Below the pieces are notes generated by a model. It worked only from the letters and a program-made list of their open reading frames with translations. It was not told the origin of the DNA and ran no database searches. A DNA stretch of 64,000 bases from Deltaproteobacteria bacterium (GTDB lineage: Bacteria > Desulfobacterota > Binatia > Binatales > Binataceae), in assembly GCA_021817345.1 (NCBI GenBank), contig JAKAVC010000138.1, forward strand, positions 1 through 64,000, in the 5' to 3' direction. Of the stretch, positions 9,590 to 20,870 are shown piece by piece. Numbering within the stretch: the stretch's first letter is position 1; every line of letters begins with the position of its first letter. The position numbers were made by a program, and so were the translations under genes.

Positions 9590-10789
9590 TCAGTGGGGGA
9601 AGAAAAGCGGCCGCGCCGACTTCTGGGCGGCGACCGGCAGGGTTTGATCCACCACCACTTCTTCGCCGACCCGAAGCGGTCCGCTCAGCACTTCGACCAG
9701 GCTGCCATCGCTGAGTCCGGTCAGAATCGATACGGGCTTTATCCCCTTCCCGCTCCTTACCCACACGCGCGCCTGATGCGAGAGGCTGTCGGCGACGGCG
9801 GGCACCGACGGCGAGCCCTTAAGCCCGCTTGGCGAGAAGCGAAGAGCTTGTTCGGGAATACGAAGCACGTTGTCGCGCCGCGCCGTGATAATCGTCACGT
9901 CGGCGGTCATCCCGGGTTTGAGCAGAAATTCGGGGTTGGGCACGTTCACGACCACATCGTAGGTGACCACGTTCTGCACCGTAATCGGCGCCTGGCGCAC
10001 CTGTCCGACCGTGCCTTCGAATTTCCGGTCCGGAAACGCATCCACCGTGAATTCCGCGTTCTCGCCTGTATGGACGTTGCCGATATCCGATTCGCTGACG
10101 TTGGTATCGACCTGCATCTTGGTCAGATCCCTGGCGATTAGAAACAATGTTGGCGTCTGGAAACTCGCCGCGACCGTCTGCCCGACGTCCACGTTGCGCG
10201 AAACCACCGTGCCATCGACCGGCGAAACGATATTGGTGTAACCGAGGTTGACTTCGGCCTCGTGCAGATTCGCCTGCTGCTGCATGATGTTGGCCTTATC
10301 GAGATCGACCTGCGCCTTGGATTGCTGATAGGCACTAAAGGCATTGTCGAACTGATCCTGAGAGATGACGCGGCTCTTCAGGAGCTCGCGGTCGCGTTCC
10401 CAGGTTATTTTGTTGTAGGCGAGCGCGGCCTGATCCTTCTCGAGCTGCGCGCGCGCATTGGCGAGCGCCGCGCGCGACTCCGCCACCTTTACCTCAAAGG
10501 GCCGCGGGTCGATCTTCGCGATCAACTGACCCTGTTTAACCGGCGAATTGAAGTCCGCGTAAATCGACTGGATCGGTCCCGAAACATAGCTTCCAACCTG
10601 GACCGTTATGACCGGATTGACGGTCCCGGTCGCGCTGACCGATCTGATAATCGACCCGCGGGTGACCGTGGCGGTCACATACCGTGGCGCCTCTTCTCCG
10701 CCCCGCATCAGCATATAAGCGGTCATGCCGGCCACAATCACGACCAGGAGCAGCGCCCACCGCGCATTTTTTCGGGAGAAAAGTTTCAT
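9590..10789 (-). CDS. macA: MacA/HlyD-family periplasmic adaptor (RND/ABC membrane fusion protein)
   Basis: MKLFSRKNARWALLLVVIVAGMTAYMLMRGGEEAPRYVTATVTRGSIIRSVSATGTVNPVITVQVGSYVSGPI; ORF track extension to 11659 rejected. Confidence 0.88.
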   Translation of the reverse strand: MKLFSRKNARWALLLVVIVAGMTAYMLMRGGEEAPRYVTATVTRGSIIRSVSATGTVNPVITVQVGSYVSGPIQSIYADFNSPVKQGQLIAKIDPRPFEVKVAESRAALANARAQLEKDQAALAYNKITWERDRELLKSRVISQDQFDNAFSAYQQSKAQVDLDKANIMQQQANLHEAEVNLGYTNIVSPVDGTVVSRNVDVGQTVAASFQTPTLFLIARDLTKMQVDTNVSESDIGNVHTGENAEFTVDAFPDRKFEGTVGQVRQAPITVQNVVTYDVVVNVPNPEFLLKPGMTADVTIITARRDNVLRIPEQALRFSPSGLKGSPSVPAVADSLSHQARVWVRSGKGIKPVSILTGLSDGSLVEVLSGPLRVGEEVVVDQTLPVAAQKSARPLFFPH

Positions 10790-10945
10790 CGGAAGAATTC
10801 CATTATAGAAGCGGCCACGGGCTAAGGCCCTCCTGACTCTTAGACGCACAATCCCGACACGTGTTACAGGCTTATGCATGCGGCCTGCCAACCGCGTGCC
10901 GCATCGGCGAGCGGAGAAAGATTCAGCAATCGGGGAGGATTTTCG

Positions 10946-12154
10946 ATGGTCGGCGAGGCGCCGCTCAAAGGAATAAGAGTTCTCGATCTGACGCGCTACC
11001 TGGCCGGTCCGTTCTGCACCCAAATCCTGGGCGATTATGGCGCCGAAGTGCTCAAGATCGAGCCGGTCGAGGGTGGACGTTCGGAGATGGGCAAATATAC
11101 CGGGCGCGACAGCTATTTCTTCATGAGTGCGAACCGCTCCAAGAAAAGCGTCCAATTGGCCATAAAGAAACCCGAGGGGCGCAACCTCCTGCTCCGGCTC
11201 GCGGACCGCGCCGACGTTATCGTTGACAACTTCAGGCCGGGCGTGATGGACGCGATGGGTCTCGGGCACGCGACGCTGTCGGCGCGCAACCCCCGCATCA
11301 TCACCTGCAATATCTCGGGCGTCGGGCCAAGCGGCCCGTTTCGCGACCGTCCCGGGTTCGACCAGATTGCGCAGGGGATGTCGGGCCTGATGAGCGTGAC
11401 GGGAACCGAGCAAAGCGGGCCCACGCGCGTCGGAATCGCAATCTGCGACCTTTTGGCGGGAATCTTCGCCGCCCAAGGCATCCTGCTCGCCCTCGAAGCG
11501 CGCCATCGCACGGGCAAGGGCCAACGCGTCGAGACCTCGCTGGTCGAATCTATTGTCAGCATCCTTAGCTGGTCGGCGGGTATTTATTTCGAGACCGGCA
11601 AATCGCCCCGCCCGCAGGGCAACCATCACCCGCTCTCGGCGCCGCACGGCGTCTTTCACGCCGCCGACCGCCCGTTCAATATCGCGGTCGGAAACGAGGC
11701 GATGTGGCGCAAGTTCACCGCGGTGCTCGGAAGGCCGGAACTCGCCGCCGACGAGCGTTTCACCACGGTCGGATTGAGGGTCAGAAACCGCGACGCGCTA
11801 AGCGGCGAAATCGACCGCGCCCTTGCGGGCCATCCCGCCGACTACTGGATCGAGATGTTCAACCGCGAGGGTATCCCGTCCGGGCCGATCCTGACGATCG
11901 AAGAGATGTTTCAGCATCCGCAGACTGCGGCGCGCGAGATGCTGCTCCGGATGGAGCATCCTGTGCTGGGCACGTTTATGACGACCGGGCTTGCCGCGAA
12001 GCTCAGCGAAACGCCGGGTAGGATGTCGCGCCCGCCGCTTCTGGGCGAGCATACCGAGGAGGTGCTTGGCGAGTACGGACTCGATGCCAGGGAAATCGCG
12101 CGCCTTCGCGCGGCCGGGGTAATTGGCGGGCAAAAAGAAACGGCCCGGGCGTGA
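10946..12154 (+). CDS. CaiB/BaiF family (family III) CoA-transferase
   Basis: PLKGIRVLDLTRYLAGPFCTQILGDYGAEVLKIEPVEGG and downstream FRPGVMDAMGLG motif. Confidence 0.93.
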   Translation: MVGEAPLKGIRVLDLTRYLAGPFCTQILGDYGAEVLKIEPVEGGRSEMGKYTGRDSYFFMSANRSKKSVQLAIKKPEGRNLLLRLADRADVIVDNFRPGVMDAMGLGHATLSARNPRIITCNISGVGPSGPFRDRPGFDQIAQGMSGLMSVTGTEQSGPTRVGIAICDLLAGIFAAQGILLALEARHRTGKGQRVETSLVESIVSILSWSAGIYFETGKSPRPQGNHHPLSAPHGVFHAADRPFNIAVGNEAMWRKFTAVLGRPELAADERFTTVGLRVRNRDALSGEIDRALAGHPADYWIEMFNREGIPSGPILTIEEMFQHPQTAAREMLLRMEHPVLGTFMTTGLAAKLSETPGRMSRPPLLGEHTEEVLGEYGLDAREIARLRAAGVIGGQKETARA

Positions 12155-12191
12155 CGCTACGGGCCGTCGGTTTGCCTATCGAACCAAATCC

Positions 12192-13958
<1,767 letters not shown>

Positions 13959-14325
13959 TCTTCAATAATTCCGCCAATTCAAACGCCGCACCGGGCTCGG
14001 AGCGGGAGGATAGCAGAATCAACGCACATTAGAAGTCGGGAAGGACAGGTTCGACAGCCAACATTCTCGGCGAGAGCGTGCTCAAACGCAGCCATATGGC
14101 GCCGAACTATCCAAGTTACCCGCGAGACGGCCCGCGTGTCAAACCTTCCACTGTAAAAGACGGCTTCGCGCCCCCGATGTTTCATTGCCGATTCCCCGGT
14201 CTTGCCCGCATTCATAATTATATGCATCCTAAAACATCTTTGCCCGTGAAAAACTGTAATAATTCCCTTGTCATCTGCGCGCACTTCTCGATCTCCGCGC
14301 CTGACCAGCCGCGCCGCGCCCAATA

Positions 14326-15348
14326 TTGACCGCGCATCTGATACTGCTTGCCCTGAGCTTCGTCATAATCCTGCTCGGCTCGGAGCTCTTTACCAACGGC
14401 GTCGAATGGGCCGGCGAGCGCTTTGGACTGGCGGAAGCTGCGGTCGGAAGCCTGCTTGCCGCGGTCGGAACCGCCCTGCCCGAGACTTTTATCCCGGCAA
14501 TCGCGCTCTTCATGAGCCGCGGCCATCCGGGCCCCCATTCCGCCGTCGGCATCGGGGCAATCGTCGGCGCGCCGCTGATGCTCTCGACGGTCGCGCTGCT
14601 GGTGATGGGGGTGGCGGCGCTGGTTTTCCGCAGCCGCCGCAAGCGAATCGGCCTGACCGTGGTCCGTGAGGACGCGCGCCGCGACCTCGGATTTTTCCTG
14701 CCCATCTTTGTCGCGGTCGTCCTGCTCGGCGGCCTCGTGGACTTGGGCCCGATACTGCGGCGGATGAGCGCGATACTGCTCCTTTTCCTCTATGTCTTTT
14801 ACGCGTGGAAGATGCTTCAGATACGGCGACGCGCCGAGGCCGAGGTCGAGCACGGACTCTATTTCGAGAGCCTGTTCGGCGGACGCCCGGACGCGCCGCG
14901 GCTATGGCCGACGGTCGCGCAAGTGCTCGCGGGAACGGCGGCGATACTTTTCGGCGCACGCACATTTGTTGATGAGATCGTCCTGTTTTCCGCTCACGCC
15001 GGAATAGCGCCGGGCGTGCTCTCGCTCATCCTGAGCCCGCTCGCCACCGAATTGCCGGAAAAATACAACTCCGTAATCTGGATTCGCCAGCGCAAGGACC
15101 ATCTGGCGCTAGGTAATATCACGGGCGCGATGGTCTTCCAGTCGTGTATCCCGGTGGCGCTCGGTCTCGCTTACAGCCCGTGGCATCTGGGCGCCCCGGA
15201 ACTGCTCGCGGGCGGCGTCACGATCGTTTCTTCGGCGTTGCTTTACGCCAATCTCCGCGACTCGAAGCTGACCATGCCTGCCCTGATGCTCGGCGGGGTT
15301 GCCTACGCGGTCTTTATCGCGGGACTCGCCTGGATGGGCACGCTGTGA
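14326..15348 (+). CDS. Sodium/calcium exchanger (CaCA) family membrane protein
   Basis: Multi-TM; LGSELFTNGVEWAGERFGLAEAAVGSLLAAVGTALPETFIPAIAL and second repeat SPLATELPEKYNSVIWIRQRKDHLALGNITGAMVFQS. TTG start. Confidence 0.75.
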   Translation: MTAHLILLALSFVIILLGSELFTNGVEWAGERFGLAEAAVGSLLAAVGTALPETFIPAIALFMSRGHPGPHSAVGIGAIVGAPLMLSTVALLVMGVAALVFRSRRKRIGLTVVREDARRDLGFFLPIFVAVVLLGGLVDLGPILRRMSAILLLFLYVFYAWKMLQIRRRAEAEVEHGLYFESLFGGRPDAPRLWPTVAQVLAGTAAILFGARTFVDEIVLFSAHAGIAPGVLSLILSPLATELPEKYNSVIWIRQRKDHLALGNITGAMVFQSCIPVALGLAYSPWHLGAPELLAGGVTIVSSALLYANLRDSKLTMPALMLGGVAYAVFIAGLAWMGTL

Positions 15349-15400
15349 GCGGGCGTATGCCCGTGCAAATGGGCCGCGGCGGTGCGAAACTTTGGATCGC

Positions 15401-17749
15401 ATGGCGCCGATGAACCCGTGGCAGGAAATATCGGCCGATTTCTATCGCAACCGGCTGCTGTTCGGCGACCCGAGCGAGCCTCGAATTGTCGCGGTCGAGA
15501 TTGCCTCGCGCAAGGAGGTGGAAATTTTCCGCCGCCAGGGCGAAAGCCTGGTCCGGGAACGCCGCCCGCTTTGCCTGTTCGCCCTGCTCGACGATCCCGC
15601 GCGGCTTCAGGGTCTTAAGGCGCGCTACGAAGTCAGCGATCTCGCCGGTGATTTCCCGCTGCGCTACCTCGTCACCCTCGACTCGACCGACGCGCTCGAC
15701 GCCTTGAAACGCCATCTGCGCGCCGCCACCGGCAAGACCGCCGGCGCACCCGACGCTTCCTACCTGGTGCTGGCCGATCCGATCGAGCAGCACCTGATGC
15801 TGACCGGGATGACGCACTTCATCGGGCTTGAATTCGCCGACCTGCGCCGCCTGCAGCTCGATATCGAGACCTACATCAGCCCCGGATTTGAATTTCCTTC
15901 GGCCGCGCGCGAAACCGACCGGATAATCGCGATCTCGATCGCCGATTCGACCGGCTTCGAATGCGTGCTGCGAGGCGATCAGATGGACGAGCGCGCGATG
16001 CTCGAGGAGATGGTCCGGCTCGTCGGCGAGCGCGACCCCGACGTAATCGAGGGGCATAACCTGTTCCGCTTCGATTTCGAGTACCTGGAAGCGCGAGCGC
16101 GCCGGCTCGGGGTCAAGCTCGCGCTCGGACGCGACGGCCGGGAGATGCGTGCGCGGCCGTCGCGGCTTCAAATCGCGGAACGCTCGATCGCCTATCGGCG
16201 TTACGACATTTACGGCCGAAGCATTATCGACACGTGGATTCTCGCCCAGCATTACGATATCGCAAGCCGCGAGCTGGAAGGCTTCGGACTTAAACAGCTT
16301 GCGCAGCATTTCGGCCTGGCCCGCGACGCGCGCGTCTATATCGATGCGTCGCGAGTCCGCGAATATTTCGAGCGCGATCCCGACACGCTTTTCGAATACG
16401 CGCTCGATGACGCGCGTGAGACGCGCGCGCTGGCCGAACTGCTCGCGCCGAGCTACTTCGTGCAGGCGCAGATCTTCCCCTACTCGTACCAGAACGCGGT
16501 CTTGCGCGGGAACGCGACCAAGATCGACGCCCTGATGCTTCGCGCCTACCTGGCGCAGCGCCATTCGGTCCCGCTGCCGGCGCCGCCCAGGCCGGTCGCG
16601 GGCGGATACACTGAGATGCGGCGATGCGGCGTTGCGAAGAACGTGTTCCATTGCGACGTGACCTCGCTTTATCCGTCGCTGATGCTCCAGTTCCGCCATG
16701 CGCCGGCCTCGGACCGCCTCGGCGTGTTCCTCAGGATGCTGGAGGATCTGCGGAGCTTCCGCGTGCGCGCAAAGGCGGCTGTGCGGGAGCTCGAAGGCGG
16801 CGCGCGGCGCAATATGGAAGCGCTCCAGCAGACGTTCAAGATCCTGATCAACTCGTTTTACGGGTACCTCGGCTTCTCGATGGGCCATTTCAACGACTTC
16901 GACCAGGCCAACGCCGTGACCCGGCGCGGACGCGAGCTTATCCAGCTTGCGATAGCTGGACTCGAAGAGCGCGGCGCCGAGGTAATCGAGGTCGATACCG
17001 ACGGAATCTATTTCGTGCTGCCCGATAAATCGGACAGCCTGGAGAAGGCCGAAGCCCTGCTCGAGGAAATCGGCGCGATGATGCCCGAGGGAATCCGCCT
17101 CGAAATCGACGGCGAGTACGCCGCGATGTTCAGCTACAAGATGAAGAACTACGTGCTGATGGAGCGCTCGGGCGAGATGACGATTCGCGGCTCGGGGCTC
17201 AAATCGCGCGGACTCGAGCGCTTCCAGCGCCGTTTCATGGAAGAGACGTTCCGCCTCCTGATGGCCGGCGAAGGCGACCGGCTGAAGGCGCTCCGCGACG
17301 ACTACCACAAGCGTATCGGCGCTCATGCGCTTGGCATCACGGAACTGATGAAGACCGAGACGCTTCAGGATTCGCTCGACAGTTATCGCGACAAGGTCGG
17401 CGGCAAGCGCCGCAATCTGTCCGCCGCCTACGAACTCGCGCTCAAGTCCGGGCGCGGCTATATCGCGGGCGACCAGGTCTCCTACTACGTCACCGGACAG
17501 ACCAGGCGGATCAAGGTCGCGGCGGCGGCGAAGCTGGTCTCGGAATATGACCCCTCGAATCCCGACGAAAATGTCGAGTATTACCAGGCGAAACTGAACG
17601 ACCTGTACGAGAAATTCCGCCCGTTCGCCGAGCGCCCCGGACTGTTTGCGGCCTCGGAGTTCGAGCAGGGCTCGTCCGCGGCCGAAGCGGCGCAGGGCGA
17701 AATCTTCGGCGCCGGAGCGTCCGAGGCCGAATCCAAGGACGGCGAATAG
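15401..17749 (+). CDS. Family B DNA polymerase with 3'-5' exonuclease motifs
   Basis: Exo I LQLDIET, Exo II GHNLFRFDFEYLE, Exo III YALDDARETRALAEL; Pol A DVTSLYPSLM, Pol B KILINSFYGYLG, Pol C EVDTDGIYF. Confidence 0.9.
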   Translation: MAPMNPWQEISADFYRNRLLFGDPSEPRIVAVEIASRKEVEIFRRQGESLVRERRPLCLFALLDDPARLQGLKARYEVSDLAGDFPLRYLVTLDSTDALDALKRHLRAATGKTAGAPDASYLVLADPIEQHLMLTGMTHFIGLEFADLRRLQLDIETYISPGFEFPSAARETDRIIAISIADSTGFECVLRGDQMDERAMLEEMVRLVGERDPDVIEGHNLFRFDFEYLEARARRLGVKLALGRDGREMRARPSRLQIAERSIAYRRYDIYGRSIIDTWILAQHYDIASRELEGFGLKQLAQHFGLARDARVYIDASRVREYFERDPDTLFEYALDDARETRALAELLAPSYFVQAQIFPYSYQNAVLRGNATKIDALMLRAYLAQRHSVPLPAPPRPVAGGYTEMRRCGVAKNVFHCDVTSLYPSLMLQFRHAPASDRLGVFLRMLEDLRSFRVRAKAAVRELEGGARRNMEALQQTFKILINSFYGYLGFSMGHFNDFDQANAVTRRGRELIQLAIAGLEERGAEVIEVDTDGIYFVLPDKSDSLEKAEALLEEIGAMMPEGIRLEIDGEYAAMFSYKMKNYVLMERSGEMTIRGSGLKSRGLERFQRRFMEETFRLLMAGEGDRLKALRDDYHKRIGAHALGITELMKTETLQDSLDSYRDKVGGKRRNLSAAYELALKSGRGYIAGDQVSYYVTGQTRRIKVAAAAKLVSEYDPSNPDENVEYYQAKLNDLYEKFRPFAERPGLFAASEFEQGSSAAEAAQGEIFGAGASEAESKDGE

Positions 17750-17752
17750 CGG

Positions 17753-18772
17753 TCAGTTCTTCATCGCTCCGGTGCGGCCCGGCGTGGCCGAATCGGTCGT
17801 ACGCGCGCCCTCTTCGCGGCTCATCCGATAGAGCTTCCCGGCAAGCACGGCGGCTTCTTCGATAATCCCCTCGATAATCTCGCGCACGGTGCGGATATCA
17901 CGGATCATCCCGGCGACCTCGCCCGCGGCCATCGTGCGATCCTCGACCGGAGCACTGCGAAGCTCCTTCAGGTAGCGCGCGCGCAGTTCGGCCCGCTCTT
18001 CGGCGGAATCGGCATGCCCGAGCGCCGCCTCGTATTCGCGAAGGATGCGGGTCGCAAACGCTCTCACCGGCTTTCCAGTCATCAGTGACGATATCATCGT
18101 GCCGGTTTCGTCGCTCTCGAGCAGGCGCTGCTTCATCCAGTCGGCGCACTCGCTTTCAACCGTCGCCATAAAACGGGTGCCGAGCTGGATTCCGCATGCG
18201 CCGAGCGCGAGCGCCGCCATGAAGCCGCGCGCGTCGCCGAGTCCGCCCGCGGCGACCACCGGCACCTTGACCGCGTCAACGACCTGCGGCACGAGCGGCA
18301 TCGTCGAGACGCGCCCGACGTGCCCGCCCGCTTCCATCCCCGAGGCGATTATCGCGTCCGCGCCTTCGGCCTCGACGCGCAGCGCATGATGCACCGACGG
18401 GACGACCGGCAGCACGATCGTTCCCGCCTCCTTGAGTTTGCGCACGACATTGCTGCCCGGGTCGCCGCGCCCGGTGGTGACGATCGGAACTCCCATCTCG
18501 ATACAGATAGCGGCGCGCGACTCGGTAAAGGCACGTCCGATCGGGGTGATATTGACCGCGAAGGGCCGCGTCGTAAGGGTGCGCGTAAGTTCAATATCGT
18601 CGCGCAGTTCCTTTTCGCTGCCGCCGAAGGTGGGCAGAACGCCGAGCCCGCCCGCCTCGCTCACCGCGGCGACCAGGCGCGGTCCGCCCGCGCCCTGCAT
18701 CGCGCCCTGGATTATCGGGTGGCGGATACCGAGCAGATCGCAAAGCACCGTATGAAACATCGTCGGTCTCAC
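17753..18772 (-). CDS. Nitronate monooxygenase / 2-nitropropane dioxygenase family
   Basis: LCDLLGIRHPIIQGAMQGAGGPRLVAAVSEAGGLGVLPTFG; GMEAGGHVG; AAGGLGDARGFMAALALGACGIQLGTRFMATVES. Start at 18772 or 18760. Confidence 0.9.
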   Translation of the reverse strand: MRPTMFHTVLCDLLGIRHPIIQGAMQGAGGPRLVAAVSEAGGLGVLPTFGGSEKELRDDIELTRTLTTRPFAVNITPIGRAFTESRAAICIEMGVPIVTTGRGDPGSNVVRKLKEAGTIVLPVVPSVHHALRVEAEGADAIIASGMEAGGHVGRVSTMPLVPQVVDAVKVPVVAAGGLGDARGFMAALALGACGIQLGTRFMATVESECADWMKQRLLESDETGTMISSLMTGKPVRAFATRILREYEAALGHADSAEERAELRARYLKELRSAPVEDRTMAAGEVAGMIRDIRTVREIIEGIIEEAAVLAGKLYRMSREEGARTTDSATPGRTGAMKN

Positions 18773-19779
18773 GCCTTCGGCTTAAGCCCGCTCACGCGGG
18801 TGAGCGAACCCGGGATGAACTCGTTCGCCTTGACCTCGACGAATCCCGCGTCCCTGAAGTAGCCCATCACCTCGGCCTCCGAATGCGCGACGCCGGTGCT
18901 CAGGTAAATCGCCTCGTTGAGGCCCCATAGCGCCGGCCCAAGCGGACCGGTCTTCGCGTCGTTCAGCATCTCGCCGATAAGATGCATCTCGCCGCCCGGC
19001 TTGAGCGCCTCGAACGCCTTGCGCACCACGGCGCGAATAATCTCCGGGCTGTATTGCGGCAGGTTGCTCGCCATCGTGACGACGTCGGCGCCCTCCGGAA
19101 ACCGATCCTTCGTAAAATCGCCGCCGACCGCCTTGATTCGGTCGGAGAATCCGCACTGCGCGATATATTCGTTCGCCACCACGGCGACGCTCGGCAGATC
19201 GAAGACGACGGCTTTGATTTGCGGGTACTTCTCCGCCGCCGCGATACAGTAGCATCCCGAACCCCCGCCCAGGTCGAGGATCATGGTTCGTTTCGACAAA
19301 TCGACCTGGCGGGCGAAGCGCCGCCCGGCGCCCATCCCGATACTGAAGGTCGCGCGATGGAGCTTGCGCGCATCCTCGACGGTAAAATTCTCGTAGGTGC
19401 CGAGGATGCGTGGCGGTTCCTTGCGGCGCAGAAACCCGGCCAGCTTGTTCCATTCGGCGTAGTCGCTTCGGCCCATCGTGGTCAGCCATGGACCCGCGTA
19501 ATTCTTCGCGCCCTTGACCAGGAAGCGCTCGACGTCGGGCGCGTTGACGTACTCCGCGCCGCTCTTCGCGAGCAACCCCATCGCGGCGCACGCGACCAGA
19601 AGCCGCTCGGCGTTGGCCGGGGTGATATCGAGGCTCGCCGCGACCTGCTCGACGGTTCGCGCGCCCTCGGAGATTTTGGTGAACAAATCGATCTCGATTG
19701 CCGCAACCAGCGTCGCCGACTGGCGATAGCCGTAGGCCAGATTCTGAAGACGGACGGTGTCGATCCTTTCCTCGCTCAT
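18769..19779 (-). CDS. O-methyltransferase-type SAM-dependent methyltransferase with N-terminal dimerisation/wHTH domain
   Basis: MSEERIDTVRLQNLAYGYRQSATLVAAIEIDLFTKI...; SAM motif ILDLGGGSGCYCIAAAEKYPQIKAVVFDLPSV. Confidence 0.8.
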   Translation of the reverse strand: MSEERIDTVRLQNLAYGYRQSATLVAAIEIDLFTKISEGARTVEQVAASLDITPANAERLLVACAAMGLLAKSGAEYVNAPDVERFLVKGAKNYAGPWLTTMGRSDYAEWNKLAGFLRRKEPPRILGTYENFTVEDARKLHRATFSIGMGAGRRFARQVDLSKRTMILDLGGGSGCYCIAAAEKYPQIKAVVFDLPSVAVVANEYIAQCGFSDRIKAVGGDFTKDRFPEGADVVTMASNLPQYSPEIIRAVVRKAFEALKPGGEMHLIGEMLNDAKTGPLGPALWGLNEAIYLSTGVAHSEAEVMGYFRDAGFVEVKANEFIPGSLTRVSGLKPKA

Positions 19780-19822
19780 CGAAAACGCTCTCCCTGGGCG
19801 GCGATTTGAAATCCGATGCGAA

Positions 19823-20647
19823 TCATTTCTTGCCGAAAGTCGCGTCCATGTAGGCTCGCGCCGACTCCCGCGATTCCTCGTCGGCCGCCGCCGCGAGCAG
19901 CACATCGCCGTCGGCAAACGGGGTAAGCCCGGCGCCCATCACGCGCGTGACCGCGTTGACGTGGTCCTTGGTGACGACGACCGGGACCGACGGCTTCGCG
20001 ACCAGTTCGGCCGCGAGCGCGTTGACCTCGGCCTCAAGCCGCGCGGCCGGAACAACGCGGTTCAGGAATCCCAGCGCCTTGGCCTCGGCGGCGCTGAAAC
20101 GCCGGCACGTCATCACCAGTTCCTTGGTCATCGCCGGACCGATCTCGCGCACCAGGCGCGGAATTCCGCCCCACGCGAGCGGAAGCCCGATATCGACCTC
20201 GGGGATGAAGAACACCGTGTCCTCAGCCGCAACCCGCAAGTCGCACACCGCGGTCAGCACGAGACCACCGCCGACCGCGTGACCATGCACCTGGGCAATC
20301 GTGACCGCGCGCATCTGTTCCAGCGCATCCGCCGCGCGAAGCCCGTACTGTCCGACCTCGCGCCGGTAGAGCCAGCTATTGCCCGAGCGCGCGAAGCCGT
20401 CGGAGGCTGGCGAATCCTTAAGATCGGCTCCCGCACTGAACGCCCGTCCCGCGCCGCTTACGACCACCACCCGAAGCTCGCGGTGCGTATCGAACCATCG
20501 CGCCGCCTCGGCCAGCTCCAGCAGCATCGTCGCGTTGATCGCGTTCAGCCGCTCGGGCCGGTTCAGGATAAGTTTCCCGAGAGGCCCGTCAACCTCGACC
20601 TTGATAGTCTTGAATTCGCGATTATCTTTCTCTTTCGCTTCGCCCAT
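19823..20647 (-). CDS. Enoyl-CoA hydratase/isomerase family
   Basis: ILNRPERLNAINATMLLELAEAARWF; GAGRAFSAGADLKD; IAQVHGHAVGGGLVLTAVCDLRVAAEDTVFFIPEVDIGLP. Confidence 0.92.
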   Translation of the reverse strand: MGEAKEKDNREFKTIKVEVDGPLGKLILNRPERLNAINATMLLELAEAARWFDTHRELRVVVVSGAGRAFSAGADLKDSPASDGFARSGNSWLYRREVGQYGLRAADALEQMRAVTIAQVHGHAVGGGLVLTAVCDLRVAAEDTVFFIPEVDIGLPLAWGGIPRLVREIGPAMTKELVMTCRRFSAAEAKALGFLNRVVPAARLEAEVNALAAELVAKPSVPVVVTKDHVNAVTRVMGAGLTPFADGDVLLAAAADEESRESARAYMDATFGKK

Positions 20648-20870
20648 GGCATCTCTCCTTGGCCAATTCGCGGAAGTAGCGTACTCCGGCTTTTGGCACA
20701 ACCCGGCCGTCCGCGGGCGGCGATCCATCAGCGGCGGGACGCGAAGCCGCGACGCTCGGGCGCACGGCATTCAAATCTGGTATCGTGAATCCGCGCAGGC
20801 GACTTGCGACCCCATGGTGATTAACCGACCAATCCGCTTATGGTAGCCGCCGCGGTTCCGAATAAATGCA

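Noticed and set aside
8233-9714. 493-aa ORF antisense to macB
   Set aside because: Arg/His/Pro-rich translation typical of antisense frames in GC-rich DNA.
10790-11659. N-terminal extension of the MacA-like ORF
   Set aside because: Overlaps the CoA-transferase on the other strand; real start with signal anchor is ATG at 10789.
13959-14325. rpoD-exchanger intergenic region examined for tRNA or leader RNA
   Set aside because: No T-loop (GGTTCGANTC) with cloverleaf pairing or known leader motif found.
15314-17326. 670-aa minus-strand ORF opposite the DNA polymerase
   Set aside because: Antisense shadow; low-complexity His/Arg/Glu-rich translation with no domain signature.
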